From assembly GCA_009760855.2 (NCBI GenBank), contig WPIO01000102.1, positions 1,240,001 through 1,304,000 of the forward strand: a DNA stretch of 64,000 bases, written 5' to 3'. The DNA is from Cristatella mucedo (lineage: Eukaryota; Bryozoa; Phylactolaemata; Cristatellidae). Shown one piece after another: positions 18,725 through 28,584 of the stretch; position 1 is the first letter of the stretch, and each line of letters opens with the position of its first letter. Made by a program: the position numbers and the translations under genes. The notes under the pieces were generated by a model. The model saw nothing but the letters and a program-made list of their open reading frames with translations, ran no database searches and was not told the origin of the DNA.

Positions 18725-20380
18725 ATGAAAAATAGAACTGCTGTAAAGTTTTTGTGGCCTTATTTTATAGCCCATAAATATAAATTAGCAATGGCTGCCG
18801 CTGGAATTGTGGGAGTTATTTGCTCTATGTGGTTTTTGGGGGCTGCTGTCTCGTATATTATAAATTCCATAGCAATTAAAAATATTTCCTATGGCAATTC
18901 AGCATTGCTTTTGGGGTGTTTTTTGTTGTTATTTATTGGTGGATCTGTGGCCAGAAGTGTGGCAATGAATGACATGGCTTTGTTGATTAAAAATAGCATA
19001 TGGCAAGATTCTTATCTTTCTCTTTTTCTTAGATCGCCATTTTTTTTTCATCACTTTCCAAAGGAAAATATAGTTTCAAGAATTAATGCCGATATAGCGA
19101 TTATTTCTAAATTTATTTCTGGCCCACTTTCTTATTCTGTTCGCAATTTCTTGATGACCATTTTTGGCATTTGCATGCTATGCGTTGTGGATTTTAAGAT
19201 GTTTATGGTGGTTTTGGTGCTTGTTTTCATTCAGTTTACTGTCTTGAGTTTGCTTTTAAGGATGGGTTCTGGCTTAAACAAGGCTTTGTTGCAAGAGGGT
19301 GACAGGCTCTCATCTCTCGTGTTTGAGTTGATAAATTATTCTACTATTGTTAAGATTTACAATAACGAAGAAAGTGAAAAATCATCAGTAATGGCCATTA
19401 TCAGTAATATGATTACCCTTGGCAGGCGCGTTAATATAAGAAGAACCGTCATTTTTATTGCTATGGTTTGCTTTTCTGTTTTTATAGTGGGGGTTGTTAT
19501 TCTAATAGGAGCCCGCTCCGTAATTGTAGGCACTATGTCTGCTGGAGATCTCACGGCATTTTTATTTTATGCATTTGTTGTTGCCTCTTCCTTTGTTGGT
19601 TTGGCAGATTTGCACGGTGATTTAAACGCTCTATTTAATTCCTGCTTTAGAACGGCAGAGATTTTTACTTCAAATTTAGATTCCATCGCACCTCAGGAAA
19701 ATTTGTTAGAAATAGAAAAGATTGAATTAATAGAATTTAATAATATTACTTTTTCCTATCCAGAAAGACCATCGCAAATAGTACTGAAAAATTTTAGTTG
19801 CACAATATCCATTGGAGATAAAGTTGCAATAGTTGGCGATTCGGGTAGTGGTAAAAGTGCAATGATTGATCTTCTTTTGGGTCTCTATTGGCCAAATTGC
19901 GGTTCCATTAAAGTCAATGGATCCGACATTCGGCAAATAAAAAAATCATCTCTTTATAGTCAAATAGCGTACGTTGCTCAAGATTCTACAATTTTCACTA
20001 GATCTATTCTGGATAATGCTGCCTACGGACCGCACACAAACCATGAAATAGCTAAAGATTTATTGGTACAGTTTGGCTTATCCGTTCTTGATAGCAACAA
20101 TAGTCAAATGTCAAATAGCTACTCAGGCTCCATGGGTAAAGAGCTTTCTGCCGGAGAGTCTCAAAGAATTTGTAATGTCAGAGCTCTGTCAAAGCGTTCA
20201 GCCTCGCTGCTGATATTCGATGAAGCTCTTTCCGCTCTTGATCTGGAAAATCGTACCGTCGTGATGCGAAAAATTAACTCAAGCGCAGATGGAAAAATAC
20301 TATTGTTTATCACTCATCACTTGGATGAGGTTGGGCGTCACTTCAATAAAATCATCAATTTGTCTGCTAAAAATCAATAA
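18725..20380 (+). CDS. ABC exporter, fused permease and ATPase
   Basis: This 551-residue half-transporter has an N-terminal membrane domain with about six helices (residues about 15-310) and a C-terminal ATPase. The nucleotide-binding domain has Walker A GDSGSGKSA, Q-loop region AYVAQDSTIF, signature LSAGESQR, Walker B LLIFDEALSALD and H-loop FITHHLDE. The layout fits the MsbA/lipid or multidrug exporter group, working as a homodimer. The signature LSAGE replaces the usual LSGGQ, which is within known variation. Substrate is unknown. It stands alone between the secretin and the ribosomal protein cluster. Confidence 0.93.
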   Translation: MKNRTAVKFLWPYFIAHKYKLAMAAAGIVGVICSMWFLGAAVSYIINSIAIKNISYGNSALLLGCFLLLFIGGSVARSVAMNDMALLIKNSIWQDSYLSLFLRSPFFFHHFPKENIVSRINADIAIISKFISGPLSYSVRNFLMTIFGICMLCVVDFKMFMVVLVLVFIQFTVLSLLLRMGSGLNKALLQEGDRLSSLVFELINYSTIVKIYNNEESEKSSVMAIISNMITLGRRVNIRRTVIFIAMVCFSVFIVGVVILIGARSVIVGTMSAGDLTAFLFYAFVVASSFVGLADLHGDLNALFNSCFRTAEIFTSNLDSIAPQENLLEIEKIELIEFNNITFSYPERPSQIVLKNFSCTISIGDKVAIVGDSGSGKSAMIDLLLGLYWPNCGSIKVNGSDIRQIKKSSLYSQIAYVAQDSTIFTRSILDNAAYGPHTNHEIAKDLLVQFGLSVLDSNNSQMSNSYSGSMGKELSAGESQRICNVRALSKRSASLLIFDEALSALDLENRTVVMRKINSSADGKILLFITHHLDEVGRHFNKIINLSAKNQ

Positions 20381-20390
20381 TTATTCCTTA

Positions 20391-20463
20391 TTTTGTTTGG
20401 CTTAAAAATTAGTTATGAAAAAATATTAATTGTTATTGACAATAATAACTAGCCCAAACAAAA
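20391..20463. other. Nested perfect inverted repeats before rpsO
   Basis: Between the ABC exporter and rpsO, TTTTGTTTGG (20391-20400) pairs perfectly with CCAAACAAAA (20454-20463). Inside it TAGTTAT (20410-20416) pairs with ATAACTA (20445-20451), and a short TTATTG/CAATAA helix fills the centre. No T-run follows on either strand, so it is not a standard terminator. It ends 70 bp before the rpsO ATG and may be a leader structure of the ribosomal operon, perhaps the S15 autoregulatory target, or an mRNA-end stabiliser. Confidence 0.6.
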
Positions 20464-20533
20464 GCATTGTCTCGTATATGTTTACGCATACTTTGCTGTA
20501 GTTTTTTCACAACAATTAGTTATATTTGGCTTT

Positions 20534-20818
20534 ATGTCAAAAATTGTACCAAACAAATCTGATATCATTTCAAAATATCAAACATCTCCAAATGATTCTG
20601 GATCTGTTTTTGTTCAGATTGCGCTGCTAACAAACCAGATCAGCTATCTTTCAGATCATCTTAAAATGCATCGCAAAGATTTCTCGGCAAAGAGATCAAT
20701 TTTGCAATTGGTAGCAACAAGAAGGAAGATGCTTTCATACATTAAAAGGAATTTTCCCTCTAAGCACGATGACTTGTGCAATAGTTTGGGAATTAGGATT
20801 AAGAAAAATGAAATTTAA
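20534..20818 (+). CDS. rpsO: 30S ribosomal protein S15
   Basis: Small-subunit protein that binds the 16S rRNA central domain early in assembly. The 94 residues contain the family pattern DSGSVFVQIALLTNQISYLSDHL, HRKDFSAKRSILQLVATRRKMLSYI and the ending LGIRIKK. The first gene of a four-gene ribosomal cluster (rpsO-rplM-rpsI-rpsJ), followed after 12 bp by rplM. In most relatives pnp follows rpsO; it does not here. Confidence 0.97.
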   Translation: MSKIVPNKSDIISKYQTSPNDSGSVFVQIALLTNQISYLSDHLKMHRKDFSAKRSILQLVATRRKMLSYIKRNFPSKHDDLCNSLGIRIKKNEI

Positions 20819-20830
20819 TTAGCCTTTATT

Positions 20831-21346
20831 ATGGTTCAAACAGAGTCCTCTCCCTTTTTGGCAAATCTGCCTAAGACAAAAAATTTAACAGTTTCTTTGC
20901 AGCCTTCCGAGGTTTCTTGCTCTTGGTATGTTATAGATGCTAAGGATTTGGTTCTTGGTAGATTGGCTGTTATAATTGCCGATATCCTGCGTGGGAAAAA
21001 TTTGCCAACTTACACTCCGCATGTTGATTGTGGTTCAAGAGTTATTGTGATAAATGCTGACAAGGTTGGCCTTACTGGTAGAAAAGAGATTAACAAAATA
21101 TATTATCGTCACACCGGTCATCCTGGCGGAATTAAAACAAGAACTCCAAAATTCATTCGTACCAGCAAAACTCCTTGCGATATGGTAAAGTTGGCAGTTA
21201 GGGGTATGCTTGGCCGTGGTCCAATGTCATACAAAAGACTTGGCAATCTTTATCTTTATTCTGATTCCAATCATCCGCATGAAGGTCAATTGCCAACTGT
21301 TTTGGATGTCAAGTCTCTTCACAGAAAAAACGCCATAAGTCAATAA
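20831..21346 (+). CDS. rplM: 50S ribosomal protein L13
   Basis: Large-subunit protein L13. The conserved core starts at about residue 32 (WYVIDAKDLVLGRLAVIIADILRGK) and continues with DCGSRVIVINADKVGLTGRK, YYRHTGHPGGIK and AVRGMLGRGPMSYKRLGNL. At 171 residues it is longer than usual because of about 27 extra N-terminal residues of low conservation (MVQTESSPFLANLPKTKNLT). No later Met gives a complete core, so the extension is probably real. It lies in the standard rplM-rpsI order. Confidence 0.97.
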   Translation: MVQTESSPFLANLPKTKNLTVSLQPSEVSCSWYVIDAKDLVLGRLAVIIADILRGKNLPTYTPHVDCGSRVIVINADKVGLTGRKEINKIYYRHTGHPGGIKTRTPKFIRTSKTPCDMVKLAVRGMLGRGPMSYKRLGNLYLYSDSNHPHEGQLPTVLDVKSLHRKNAISQ

Positions 21347-21365
21347 ATTAGAATAATAATTAGAT

Positions 21366-21881
21366 ATGTCAAATCCTGAGTCAAAAATTGCAAAAGCAAA
21401 TATCAGTTCTACGGCTTCAATTGCTGTAAAAGTTTCTGGTGTGAAAAAAATTCGCCTTGGCAGAAAGATATCGGTAGATTCTTCTTATTCAACAGGAAAA
21501 AGAAAAGAGGCCGTTGCCAAGGTTTGGATGTGGCCAGTAAGTTTTGCAGAATCATCTTGCTTTTTGGTAAATGCAAAAGATCATTTAGAGTACTTTTCTG
21601 CTTCTAGAGAATATGTTCAGATAGTTCAGGAGGTTTTTAATGTTCTATCAATATCTCCATCTTCTTACTGTGTTGTATGCGAGGTAATTGGTGGTGGAAT
21701 TTCCGCTCAGGCAGAGGCAATTAGATTGGGTCTGGCAAAGCTTATGTCTTCTATTTTTGCAACAGAAAGCAAGGCAATGCTTAAGTCTGGAGGCTTCTTA
21801 ACTAGAGATGCCAGAGTTGTTGAGGCCAAGAAAACTGGCTATAGGAAGGCTCGTAAAAAAGAACAATTCTCTAAGCGTTAA
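21366..21881 (+). CDS. rpsI: 30S ribosomal protein S9
   Basis: Small-subunit protein S9, whose C-terminal tail reaches the P-site tRNA. The core begins at about residue 40 (YSTGKRKEAVAKVWM), with GGGISAQAEAIRLGLAKL, the LTRDARVVEAKKTGYRKARKKEQFSKR segment and the conserved KR end. An N-terminal extension of about 38 residues, rich in Ser, Ala and Lys, is present, as in several alphaproteobacteria. It starts 19 bp after rplM. Confidence 0.97.
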   Translation: MSNPESKIAKANISSTASIAVKVSGVKKIRLGRKISVDSSYSTGKRKEAVAKVWMWPVSFAESSCFLVNAKDHLEYFSASREYVQIVQEVFNVLSISPSSYCVVCEVIGGGISAQAEAIRLGLAKLMSSIFATESKAMLKSGGFLTRDARVVEAKKTGYRKARKKEQFSKR

Positions 21882-21950
21882 TTTTTCTTGCAAATTAAAG
21901 TATATTTTTGTTTGGTTTGTTAGGTTTCATTTAAATTATTTTTTTACTAG

Positions 21951-22322
21951 ATGTTTGGCAAAAAAAATCAAGATCAGGCAATATCTGCTGCCGGTAATTC
22001 TAATATTAGAATAAAATTGTCTTCATTCGTTTCTTCTTCGCTCGATAAAGCCGTTTATGATCTTTTTGCAACCCTTAAAAGAGTTGGGGCTGTTGTTATT
22101 GGTCCAGTTCCTTTGCCAAATTCGGCCATAACTTTTACTGTCAATCGATCCCCTCATGGTGATGGAAAGGCTAAAGAAAAATATCGTATCGTTCGTCATA
22201 GCAGAATGATGATAATAATTGAAGCAAGTGCCAATGAAATAGAGGCAATATCTTCGATAAATATTTCTTCCGGAGTGGGAGTTGAGATTCAAGTTTTTTC
22301 TGGAAATAAAAAGAAGAAATAG
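21951..22322 (+). CDS. rpsJ: 30S ribosomal protein S10
   Basis: Small-subunit protein S10 (NusE), which also works in transcription antitermination with NusB. The 123 residues include an N-terminal extension, then IRIKLSSFVSSSLDKAVYDLFATLKRVGAVVIGPVPLPNS in pieces typical of S10, the FTVNRSPHGDGKAKEKYRIVRHSR core, and the C-terminal GVGVEIQV. It normally heads the S10 operon (followed by rplC), but here it follows rpsI by 69 bp and is followed by an outer-membrane protein gene, so it has moved. A lysine tail (NKKKK) is present. Confidence 0.95.
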   Translation: MFGKKNQDQAISAAGNSNIRIKLSSFVSSSLDKAVYDLFATLKRVGAVVIGPVPLPNSAITFTVNRSPHGDGKAKEKYRIVRHSRMMIIIEASANEIEAISSINISSGVGVEIQVFSGNKKKK

Positions 22323-22358
22323 TTATTATTTTTTCAAATCAACATAAGCCTTAAACTT

Positions 22359-25300
22359 GTGCTAAAGTATATATTAATTTTTGGCATATTTTTTCAGGTG
22401 TTATTTTTTTTGTCACTTGATTTTGTTTTTGCAAAGCCTTTAATATCTGGCAGGTCTGAGGTTTTGAGGCATGACGTTGGTAGTCATTTTGCCTTTGGCG
22501 TTGGTCAGTCTGTTTTATTTTACTCTGGTGATGGTGCGGCGATAAATGGCACACTTGGCTCAACAATTACGTCAAATTCTTTTGCCTACTCCCTTCTTTC
22601 ATCCTTGGAATTTTCCATTGGTGCCCAATTGGCGATAAGTAGAAATGATTTCTTTTTTGTGAATATTTTTGGCGCAATGCCATTTGGCATAGCCGCAAAA
22701 AGTCCATTGCTTTCAAATTGGAGCAATCTATCATCAGAAATTTCTTCAGAAATTGCTAAAAATTATACAATTGACGCAAGAATAGGATTTGGCCATGTTA
22801 GGGCAGTAAGTTCTAGAGTTTTGTTTGGCTCTATTGGTGGTTTTGATGTTACATATTTTGATCTTTCTTCTGCTTTGGGCGAGAAATTTGATTTTGATTA
22901 CAACAGAATGTTGCAGAAAAATTTAGGAGTTTCGATGTTTATTGGTGCAAGATGGATTGTTAATTCTTTTGACGCAAAGAGTCAGTTAATTGTAGATCTT
23001 ACATCTGGAGCTGGGTTGCATGTGGGCGGATTTGCCGCAAGTCAATATCAAAGTGATGTTGGTTTTAGGGTAAACTTTGGAATAGGCGCTGAGTACAAAT
23101 TTAATTTTACAAAAGATTGGTATTTTGGTTTGCAGGTAAGGAGTGATGTTAATGCAATATTTATTCCCAAAAATACCGTCGCCACTCGAGCAACAAGTCT
23201 AATTAATGCAGCATTAACAGACGCTCAAAAAAGCGCAGCAGAATCAATATCGGAAAAAAACCCCACAGCAGTTAAGAATGCATTGGGCTTCCATACGATC
23301 AATAACAATACTTTATCTAATTCTTTAGCCAATACTATGGGCTCAAATATTGTTTTGGGCTCTGATGTTGCGGTTAATGCGGTATTGGAAAAATTGAAAG
23401 CAATATTTAGTGCAGTTGAAGGATTTTCTGTTTTTTGGTATTCAAAGGATGTTGGTTCAATTGGTAAAATTGTTGATTCCGGATCGAAGATTAATTTAAG
23501 TTCTGAGGGGCTTTTTGATGTTTCGAAGGTTTCGATTGCTAGCTTTCCGCCAAAATCATCTGCTGATGTTGTGTTTAATAATTTGGGCTTTTTGGGCTAT
23601 AAAGGCACTTATTTGGAGAAATACTTGTTATCAGTTAATGCGGTGGAGTCGAGTACAACCACCATTGCATCTTTCGATGAAATGCTTTTTGTGAGGAATC
23701 CAGCGGCTGGTCAATCTTGCACGAGCCTGACTTCTTGCTTAGATGATTTGAAAATTTTGGCAAGATTGGACAGTCATCAGGTTGGTGTAAATGGACCAAT
23801 TGGTAGATTATTGAATTTATTGCAGTCTGCCAATCCTGATCCTGCAGCACTAGATGCCGCCAAGTCAGATTTTATTTTAGCGATGAACAACAACAAAGCT
23901 TTTTTTGGCAAAACATTAGACTACTCAAATTCCGATTACAATACTGCGATTTCCGATTTTATTACCAAGCTAAATATCATAAAGAGTGGCATTGCAAATA
24001 AATTGACCGACATTGCCTCTTTGTCAAACTATGCAACATCAACAAATATGCAAAATATAGTTAGTGTAGATTCTTTTGTTTATAGTGAAGGATTGCTGGC
24101 GGCTGTAAATATGCTTACCGAATATTCACAAGACAGTTACAGCAATATAAAATCTGTTCTGGATAAAGCTGTTGAATTGCGATCTGCTGCAACTGATGCG
24201 TTAAAAGTTCAAGTACTATATAACAACATTACTTCTTTGGGAATGAGGGCTGATGACAAATTATCCCTTAATTCTAATTCTTTGAAAACTTGGCTGACTT
24301 CTTCGGACATGACTCTTTCTTCTTCGGACATGACTCTTTCTTCATTCGAATATTTTACTAAGCTTGGCAAATCAGTTAATTATGGTGGAATTTCAGATAG
24401 TAATTGGCAGTATATTTACGATCTGGCAGATAATTTTGCCAGCAGAGACAGCTCCGTTACTTTTTCATCAGTTTTTTCTGCCTCCAAAAATGGTTTTATT
24501 GACATATTCAAAGGAATTTTTCAAAAAACAAATGATCTTATTGGCTCTGGCAATTCATCGATAGATTATGCTCAGCGCCCATTTGACTATATTCCAAATT
24601 TGGGAGGTCAGCCGGCCTTTACCGTTTTTGAATCTTTTGTTCGATCTTATTCTGCAGCTTATTATTTTTCCGCAAAGCTCAATAATATACTGGCTCGAGT
24701 TATTGATTCTAACTATGTGGTTTCTTCCAATTGGGGATCGGATTTTACCGAAATGAATAGAATCGTTGAAAGCCTCACTACTGTTGATTTTAGTTCTCCA
24801 AAGTCTTCAGTTTCAAAAGTTGCCTTTAAAAATACTCCACTTGCTCAGCTTTATTATTCTTCTTCCCTGCCACTTTATGATGGCCTTTCCAGTTTGGTGA
24901 ACTCTGCCCTTTCAAGTTTTCTATCTTACAACAAAGATCTTGATATTGGCATTGGTGATGAACTAAGGCAGGCATCAAGTATTTTGAGTGATATGAAAAC
25001 AGAGTTATCAAAAAACTATCCTGAAATGTTGTTGGATATTTTGGATAATGGCAAGATTGATTCTTTGGCCGATTATGCAAAACCATACTCTGGTCTTGAT
25101 TACCCTTTTGGTGGTGAACATGATGCAACAAAGTTGACAAATCTGAAGAATTTCATTAATGATTCTATGGCATCTGAGGCGAAAATATTAAGTTATGCTG
25201 CCATGGCAATAAAAGATATTGATGACGCATTGGAGAGAATATACAAAGTTTTACACGACTACAATCCTGGCATATCAATAGAATCTTCAAGCGTTGCTGG

Positions 25301-25376
25301 TTCTGATTCGAGTGGCTTCATTTCTTCTATCTACACAAGGCTATATTTTGGCTTTTCAATTGGCTGTAGGTTTTGA
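22359..25376 (+). CDS. Large outer-membrane barrel-type surface protein, paralogue 1
   Basis: The 1005-residue protein begins with a signal peptide (hydrophobic to about residue 24, likely cut after FVFA). Residues about 30-265 alternate hydrophobic and polar residues with many Gly and aromatics (FAFGVGQSVLFYSGDGAAING, FEFSIGAQLAI, WYFGLQVRSDVNAIF), as in outer-membrane beta-barrels. A Ser/Asn/Asp-rich segment of about 710 residues follows. The last residues, IYTRLYFGFSIGCRF, form a final strand with terminal Phe (beta-signal). A homologous arrangement is encoded at 31338-34694. I infer a small barrel with a very large segment before the last strand, probably exposed outside. Start is GTG at 22359. 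It contains a 21-bp tandem duplication. Function unknown; adhesion or host contact is plausible. Confidence 0.8.
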   Translation: MLKYILIFGIFFQVLFFLSLDFVFAKPLISGRSEVLRHDVGSHFAFGVGQSVLFYSGDGAAINGTLGSTITSNSFAYSLLSSLEFSIGAQLAISRNDFFFVNIFGAMPFGIAAKSPLLSNWSNLSSEISSEIAKNYTIDARIGFGHVRAVSSRVLFGSIGGFDVTYFDLSSALGEKFDFDYNRMLQKNLGVSMFIGARWIVNSFDAKSQLIVDLTSGAGLHVGGFAASQYQSDVGFRVNFGIGAEYKFNFTKDWYFGLQVRSDVNAIFIPKNTVATRATSLINAALTDAQKSAAESISEKNPTAVKNALGFHTINNNTLSNSLANTMGSNIVLGSDVAVNAVLEKLKAIFSAVEGFSVFWYSKDVGSIGKIVDSGSKINLSSEGLFDVSKVSIASFPPKSSADVVFNNLGFLGYKGTYLEKYLLSVNAVESSTTTIASFDEMLFVRNPAAGQSCTSLTSCLDDLKILARLDSHQVGVNGPIGRLLNLLQSANPDPAALDAAKSDFILAMNNNKAFFGKTLDYSNSDYNTAISDFITKLNIIKSGIANKLTDIASLSNYATSTNMQNIVSVDSFVYSEGLLAAVNMLTEYSQDSYSNIKSVLDKAVELRSAATDALKVQVLYNNITSLGMRADDKLSLNSNSLKTWLTSSDMTLSSSDMTLSSFEYFTKLGKSVNYGGISDSNWQYIYDLADNFASRDSSVTFSSVFSASKNGFIDIFKGIFQKTNDLIGSGNSSIDYAQRPFDYIPNLGGQPAFTVFESFVRSYSAAYYFSAKLNNILARVIDSNYVVSSNWGSDFTEMNRIVESLTTVDFSSPKSSVSKVAFKNTPLAQLYYSSSLPLYDGLSSLVNSALSSFLSYNKDLDIGIGDELRQASSILSDMKTELSKNYPEMLLDILDNGKIDSLADYAKPYSGLDYPFGGEHDATKLTNLKNFINDSMASEAKILSYAAMAIKDIDDALERIYKVLHDYNPGISIESSSVAGSDSSGFISSIYTRLYFGFSIGCRF
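24300..24341 (+). repeat. 21-bp in-frame tandem repeat in surface protein 1
   Basis: Two identical adjacent 21-bp units (24300-24320, 24321-24341) each code SSDMTLS. They lie in the large central segment of the barrel protein. Confidence 0.95.
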
Positions 25377-25402
25377 TTTTCTTCGATTAATTGCTATTTT
25401 TT

Positions 25403-25443
25403 TTGAGCTATTTTTAAAACTCAAGGTTGCTCAATGTTTTTTT
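25403..25443 (+). terminator. Rho-independent terminator after surface protein 1
   Basis: TTGAGC (25403-25408) pairs with GCTCAA (25429-25434) and is followed by TGTTTTTTT. An alternative inner pairing TTGAG/CTCAA is also possible. It lies 27 bp after the stop codon. Confidence 0.55.
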
Positions 25444-25688
25444 CAAACTTCAAAAAATCAATAAGATTGAGTTTTTAATTTTGCAGAAGAATTGACCAAT
25501 GTATGATTTGTTATGCTACTTAAAATTGTTTGATTTTTGCACAATTAATAAATAGTAAATTCTGCTAAAATTTTTTTATGCTCTTAATTTTGCTATAAAT
25601 TTGATAATTTATTTACATTTTTATATTACATAAATGGTAATTTTATGATATCTGCTATGTAAAATAATGGCAATATTTTAAATTTACA
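25444..25688. other. Convergent intergenic region
   Basis: AT-rich sequence between a plus-strand and a minus-strand gene end. Nothing beyond the terminator at its left edge can be supported. Confidence 0.5.
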
Positions 25689-26129
25689 TTACTTCAATAT
25701 TGGGCTTTTAGATATAGTTGGGGCCAGTATTCTTCTGTGCATTATAAGATATTTTTCTGCAATATCTTCTTCGTCAGCACCGTCATTGCCACCAACACTG
25801 GAGGCAATTTTGCTTTTTTCTTGCAAGGTTATACTCTCATTATTTCCGTTATTTAGTGTTTTAACATATATGATAGATTTTTCATATGGAATAAAGGTGT
25901 CGTGAATTCTGCCATCATTTCTTTGATAAAGTTTTGCAAATCTTTTATTAACTTGAACGGTTCCCATATTTGGATTTTGTGTTGGAAATATTGGTATCTG
26001 AATCTCTCCATTGTTAACTGGTTGTACTTCAAGTGAGTAAGATTTTTGTATTGAAAAGAACGCACAGATTGAAAATATGACCATAGATAGCAAGATTTTT
26101 GTCGTAAATGAACTCCTTTTTAGTTTCAT
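25689..26129 (-). CDS. Small exported protein of unknown function
   Basis: The 146-residue protein has a typical signal peptide or anchor (basic MKLKRSSFTTK, then hydrophobic ILLSMVIFSICAFFSI, possible cut after KSYS). The mature part is polar, has no cysteine, and contains acidic NDGADEEDIAEKY. No family recognised. It starts 11 bp after the nuoF stop and is thus cotranscribed with nuoF, but nothing ties it to complex I. Confidence 0.65.
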   Translation of the reverse strand: MKLKRSSFTTKILLSMVIFSICAFFSIQKSYSLEVQPVNNGEIQIPIFPTQNPNMGTVQVNKRFAKLYQRNDGRIHDTFIPYEKSIIYVKTLNNGNNESITLQEKSKIASSVGGNDGADEEDIAEKYLIMHRRILAPTISKSPILK

Positions 26130-26140
26130 AATTACTTCAA

Positions 26141-27424
26141 TTAGCTTGATTTTAATTGATTGAATTGATCAATGCGCTCTTCCATGATGTGGCGGAAATT
26201 TTTAATTAATCCCTGAATTGGCCACGCCGCAGCGTCTCCTAGTGCACAGATTGTGTGACCTTCTATTTTTTTGGTTAAGTCGTAAAGTTGATCTATTTCG
26301 CCAATTTCAGCATCTCCAGATGTTATTCGCTTCATTATTCTGTACATCCATCCCGTTCCTTCTCTGCATGGGGTGCATTGTCCGCAAGATTCATGTTTGT
26401 AAAATAGAGCCAATCTTGTTATGGCCTTCAATAAGTCTGTTTCCCTGTTCATTACTATTACGCCACCGGTACCAAGTCCTGTGCCTGCTGCCTTTAGAGA
26501 ATCAAAATCCATATCAACCTTCTCGCTTGTTTCCTTGGTTATCATAGGTACGGAAGATCCGCCGGGAATTACTGCCATCAAATTATCCCACCCACCCACA
26601 ACTCCTCCTGCATGTTTTTCTATTAATTCTCTTAAAGAAATTCCCATCTCGGTCTCCACAACACAAGGATGATTTACATGGCCAGAGATGCAAAAAAGTT
26701 TTGTACCGCTATTGTTTGGCTTGCCTATTGCCAAGAAATTTTCCGCCCCCCTCTTCAAGATATAGGGTACTACAGCTATGGTTTCCACGTTGTTTATTAC
26801 AGTAGGAGAGCCGTACAGTCCAATTGCTGCTGGAAATGGTGGTTTTAATCTTGGCTGACCTTTTTTGCCCTCCAAACTTTCAAGCATTGCGGTTTCCTCT
26901 CCACAAATATAGGCTCCGGCGCCCCTGTGAACTATGATGTCTAGTTTGTAATCTTGTCCGCAGGTTTTTTGGCCTATAATGCCTTCTTCATAGCATTTTT
27001 CCACCTCTTTTTCTAATATTTTAGCCTCCCTTACATACTCACCTCTTATGTATATATAGCAGGTATGTGCATTAATTGCTACCGCAGCTAAAACCGCGCC
27101 CTCAAGTAATTTGTGTGGCTCGTGCAGTAATATTTCCCTATCCTTACAGGTTCCTGGCTCGGATTCGTCTGCATTTATTACCAGATAGTGTGGTTTTTGG
27201 CTTGTTTCTGGCTTTGGAACAAAGCTCCATTTCATTCCAGTTGGAAAGCCAGCTCCGCCCCTGCCTCTTAGGCCTGATTTTTTAATCTCGTCTATAATCC
27301 AAGCAGAACCTTTTGCCACTATAGTTCCAGTATCTATCCAGTCACCTCTTTTTTTTGCAAAATCCAAAGATGGAGAGTGTTTATCTATAATGTTTGGAAA
27401 GGCCAGAAGGTCTCTAGATATCAT
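26141..27424 (-). CDS. nuoF: NADH-quinone oxidoreductase subunit F
   Basis: Flavoprotein subunit of respiratory complex I that oxidises NADH and carries FMN and the N3 [4Fe-4S] cluster. The 427 residues show the NADH/FMN-binding [16 protein letters not shown] and [32 protein letters not shown], and the cluster motif [13 protein letters not shown] with its fourth cysteine in [13 protein letters not shown]. It is complete. The usual neighbours nuoE and nuoG are absent; nrdB lies 161 bp upstream on the same strand, so the complex I genes are dispersed. Confidence 0.98.
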   Translation of the reverse strand: MISRDLLAFPNIIDKHSPSLDFAKKRGDWIDTGTIVAKGSAWIIDEIKKSGLRGRGGAGFPTGMKWSFVPKPETSQKPHYLVINADESEPGTCKDREILLHEPHKLLEGAVLAAVAINAHTCYIYIRGEYVREAKILEKEVEKCYEEGIIGQKTCGQDYKLDIIVHRGAGAYICGEETAMLESLEGKKGQPRLKPPFPAAIGLYGSPTVINNVETIAVVPYILKRGAENFLAIGKPNNSGTKLFCISGHVNHPCVVETEMGISLRELIEKHAGGVVGGWDNLMAVIPGGSSVPMITKETSEKVDMDFDSLKAAGTGLGTGGVIVMNRETDLLKAITRLALFYKHESCGQCTPCREGTGWMYRIMKRITSGDAEIGEIDQLYDLTKKIEGHTICALGDAAAWPIQGLIKNFRHIMEERIDQFNQLKSS

Positions 27425-27585
27425 TGCAAAATAGATTTATTTATTAAATGTTTTTATCATTTATTGCAATATTAAAAAGTAAAGTTTTTTAGTATTTTTT
27501 TTAAAACACAAAATGTGTGCCATTTGTTTTTAGATGGTTATATTTTTTTATTGTATGATTGTTTGTGCTCAATATTTCTTGTTAA

Positions 27586-28578
27586 CTACACCAATTCTTC
27601 ACTTTCGCAGTCATGGATGGCAAAAGCATCGTCCCAATTTCCCGTTGTTGCGGCTTTTGTGTATTCCGTTGATCTGTTTTCAAAAAAATTAACATGCTCC
27701 ATTCCATTTAGAATATAATCCATCCAAGGAAGTGGGTTTTTTTCTATTAAATATTGAGGTCGCAATCCTAATTGATGCAATCTTCTATCTGCAATATATC
27801 TGATATAAAGCTTAACTTCTTTTGCACTTAAACCCTCCACAGCCCCATTGATCTCGAAAGCCAGATCTACAAATTTGTCTTCAAAATATACTATAGTTGT
27901 ACAGATATCATAAAGTTTTGCCCTAAATTCAGAGGTCCATAGGGTTGGATTTTCCTCTATGAGAGTTTTAAAAAGTTTAATGATGCACGCGGTGTGTAAA
28001 GTTTCATCTCTAGCAGACCAAGCAATGATTTGACCCATTCCCTTCATTTTGCCAAATCTTTGAAAATTAAGCAAAATTGCAAAAGAGGCAAATAACTGTA
28101 AACCTTCAGTAAAAGCACCAAAAGCAGCCAAAACTAAAGCGGTATTTTCTATAGTATCGCACTGAAAGTTTTGCATGTAATCGTATTTATCTCGCATTTC
28201 TTTGTAGTGCAAAAATTCTTCATAGATTTCGTTTGGCATGCCAAGAGTGTCTATCAAATGAGCATAGGCAGCAATATGAACGGTCTCCATACTTGCAAAT
28301 GCTGTTAGCATCATTTTAACCTCCGTAGGCTTGAAGACGCTAGCATATTTTGTCATGTAGCAATTTTGAACTTCTATATCGCTTTGGGTGAAAAATCTAA
28401 AAATTTGCGTACAAAGATTTTGCTCTGCGGTGGTTAGAGATTTTTTCCAATCTCTTACATCGTCTGCCATGGGCACTTCATTTGGCAGCCAGTGCATCAT
28501 TTGCTGTGCCTCCCAAGCTTCATAGGCCCATGGGTATTCAAAAGGTTTGTAGGCTTTTTTTGCTTCAAACAACGACAT
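27586..28578 (-). CDS. nrdB: Ribonucleoside-diphosphate reductase beta subunit, class I
   Basis: Radical-generating small subunit of aerobic ribonucleotide reductase, which makes dNTP precursors with NrdA. The 330 residues contain the di-iron ligands in TQSDIEV, METVHIAAYAH, FTEGLQLFA and ARDETLHTA. The tyrosine of ETVHIAAY is in the radical position, so it is the tyrosyl-radical type. The C-terminal peptide, rich in acidic residues, would bind NrdA. It follows nuoL with a 6-bp gap on the same strand, an unusual pairing. nrdA is not in the window. Confidence 0.97.
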   Translation of the reverse strand: MSLFEAKKAYKPFEYPWAYEAWEAQQMMHWLPNEVPMADDVRDWKKSLTTAEQNLCTQIFRFFTQSDIEVQNCYMTKYASVFKPTEVKMMLTAFASMETVHIAAYAHLIDTLGMPNEIYEEFLHYKEMRDKYDYMQNFQCDTIENTALVLAAFGAFTEGLQLFASFAILLNFQRFGKMKGMGQIIAWSARDETLHTACIIKLFKTLIEENPTLWTSEFRAKLYDICTTIVYFEDKFVDLAFEINGAVEGLSAKEVKLYIRYIADRRLHQLGLRPQYLIEKNPLPWMDYILNGMEHVNFFENRSTEYTKAATTGNWDDAFAIHDCESEELV

Positions 28579-28584
28579 AAAAAA

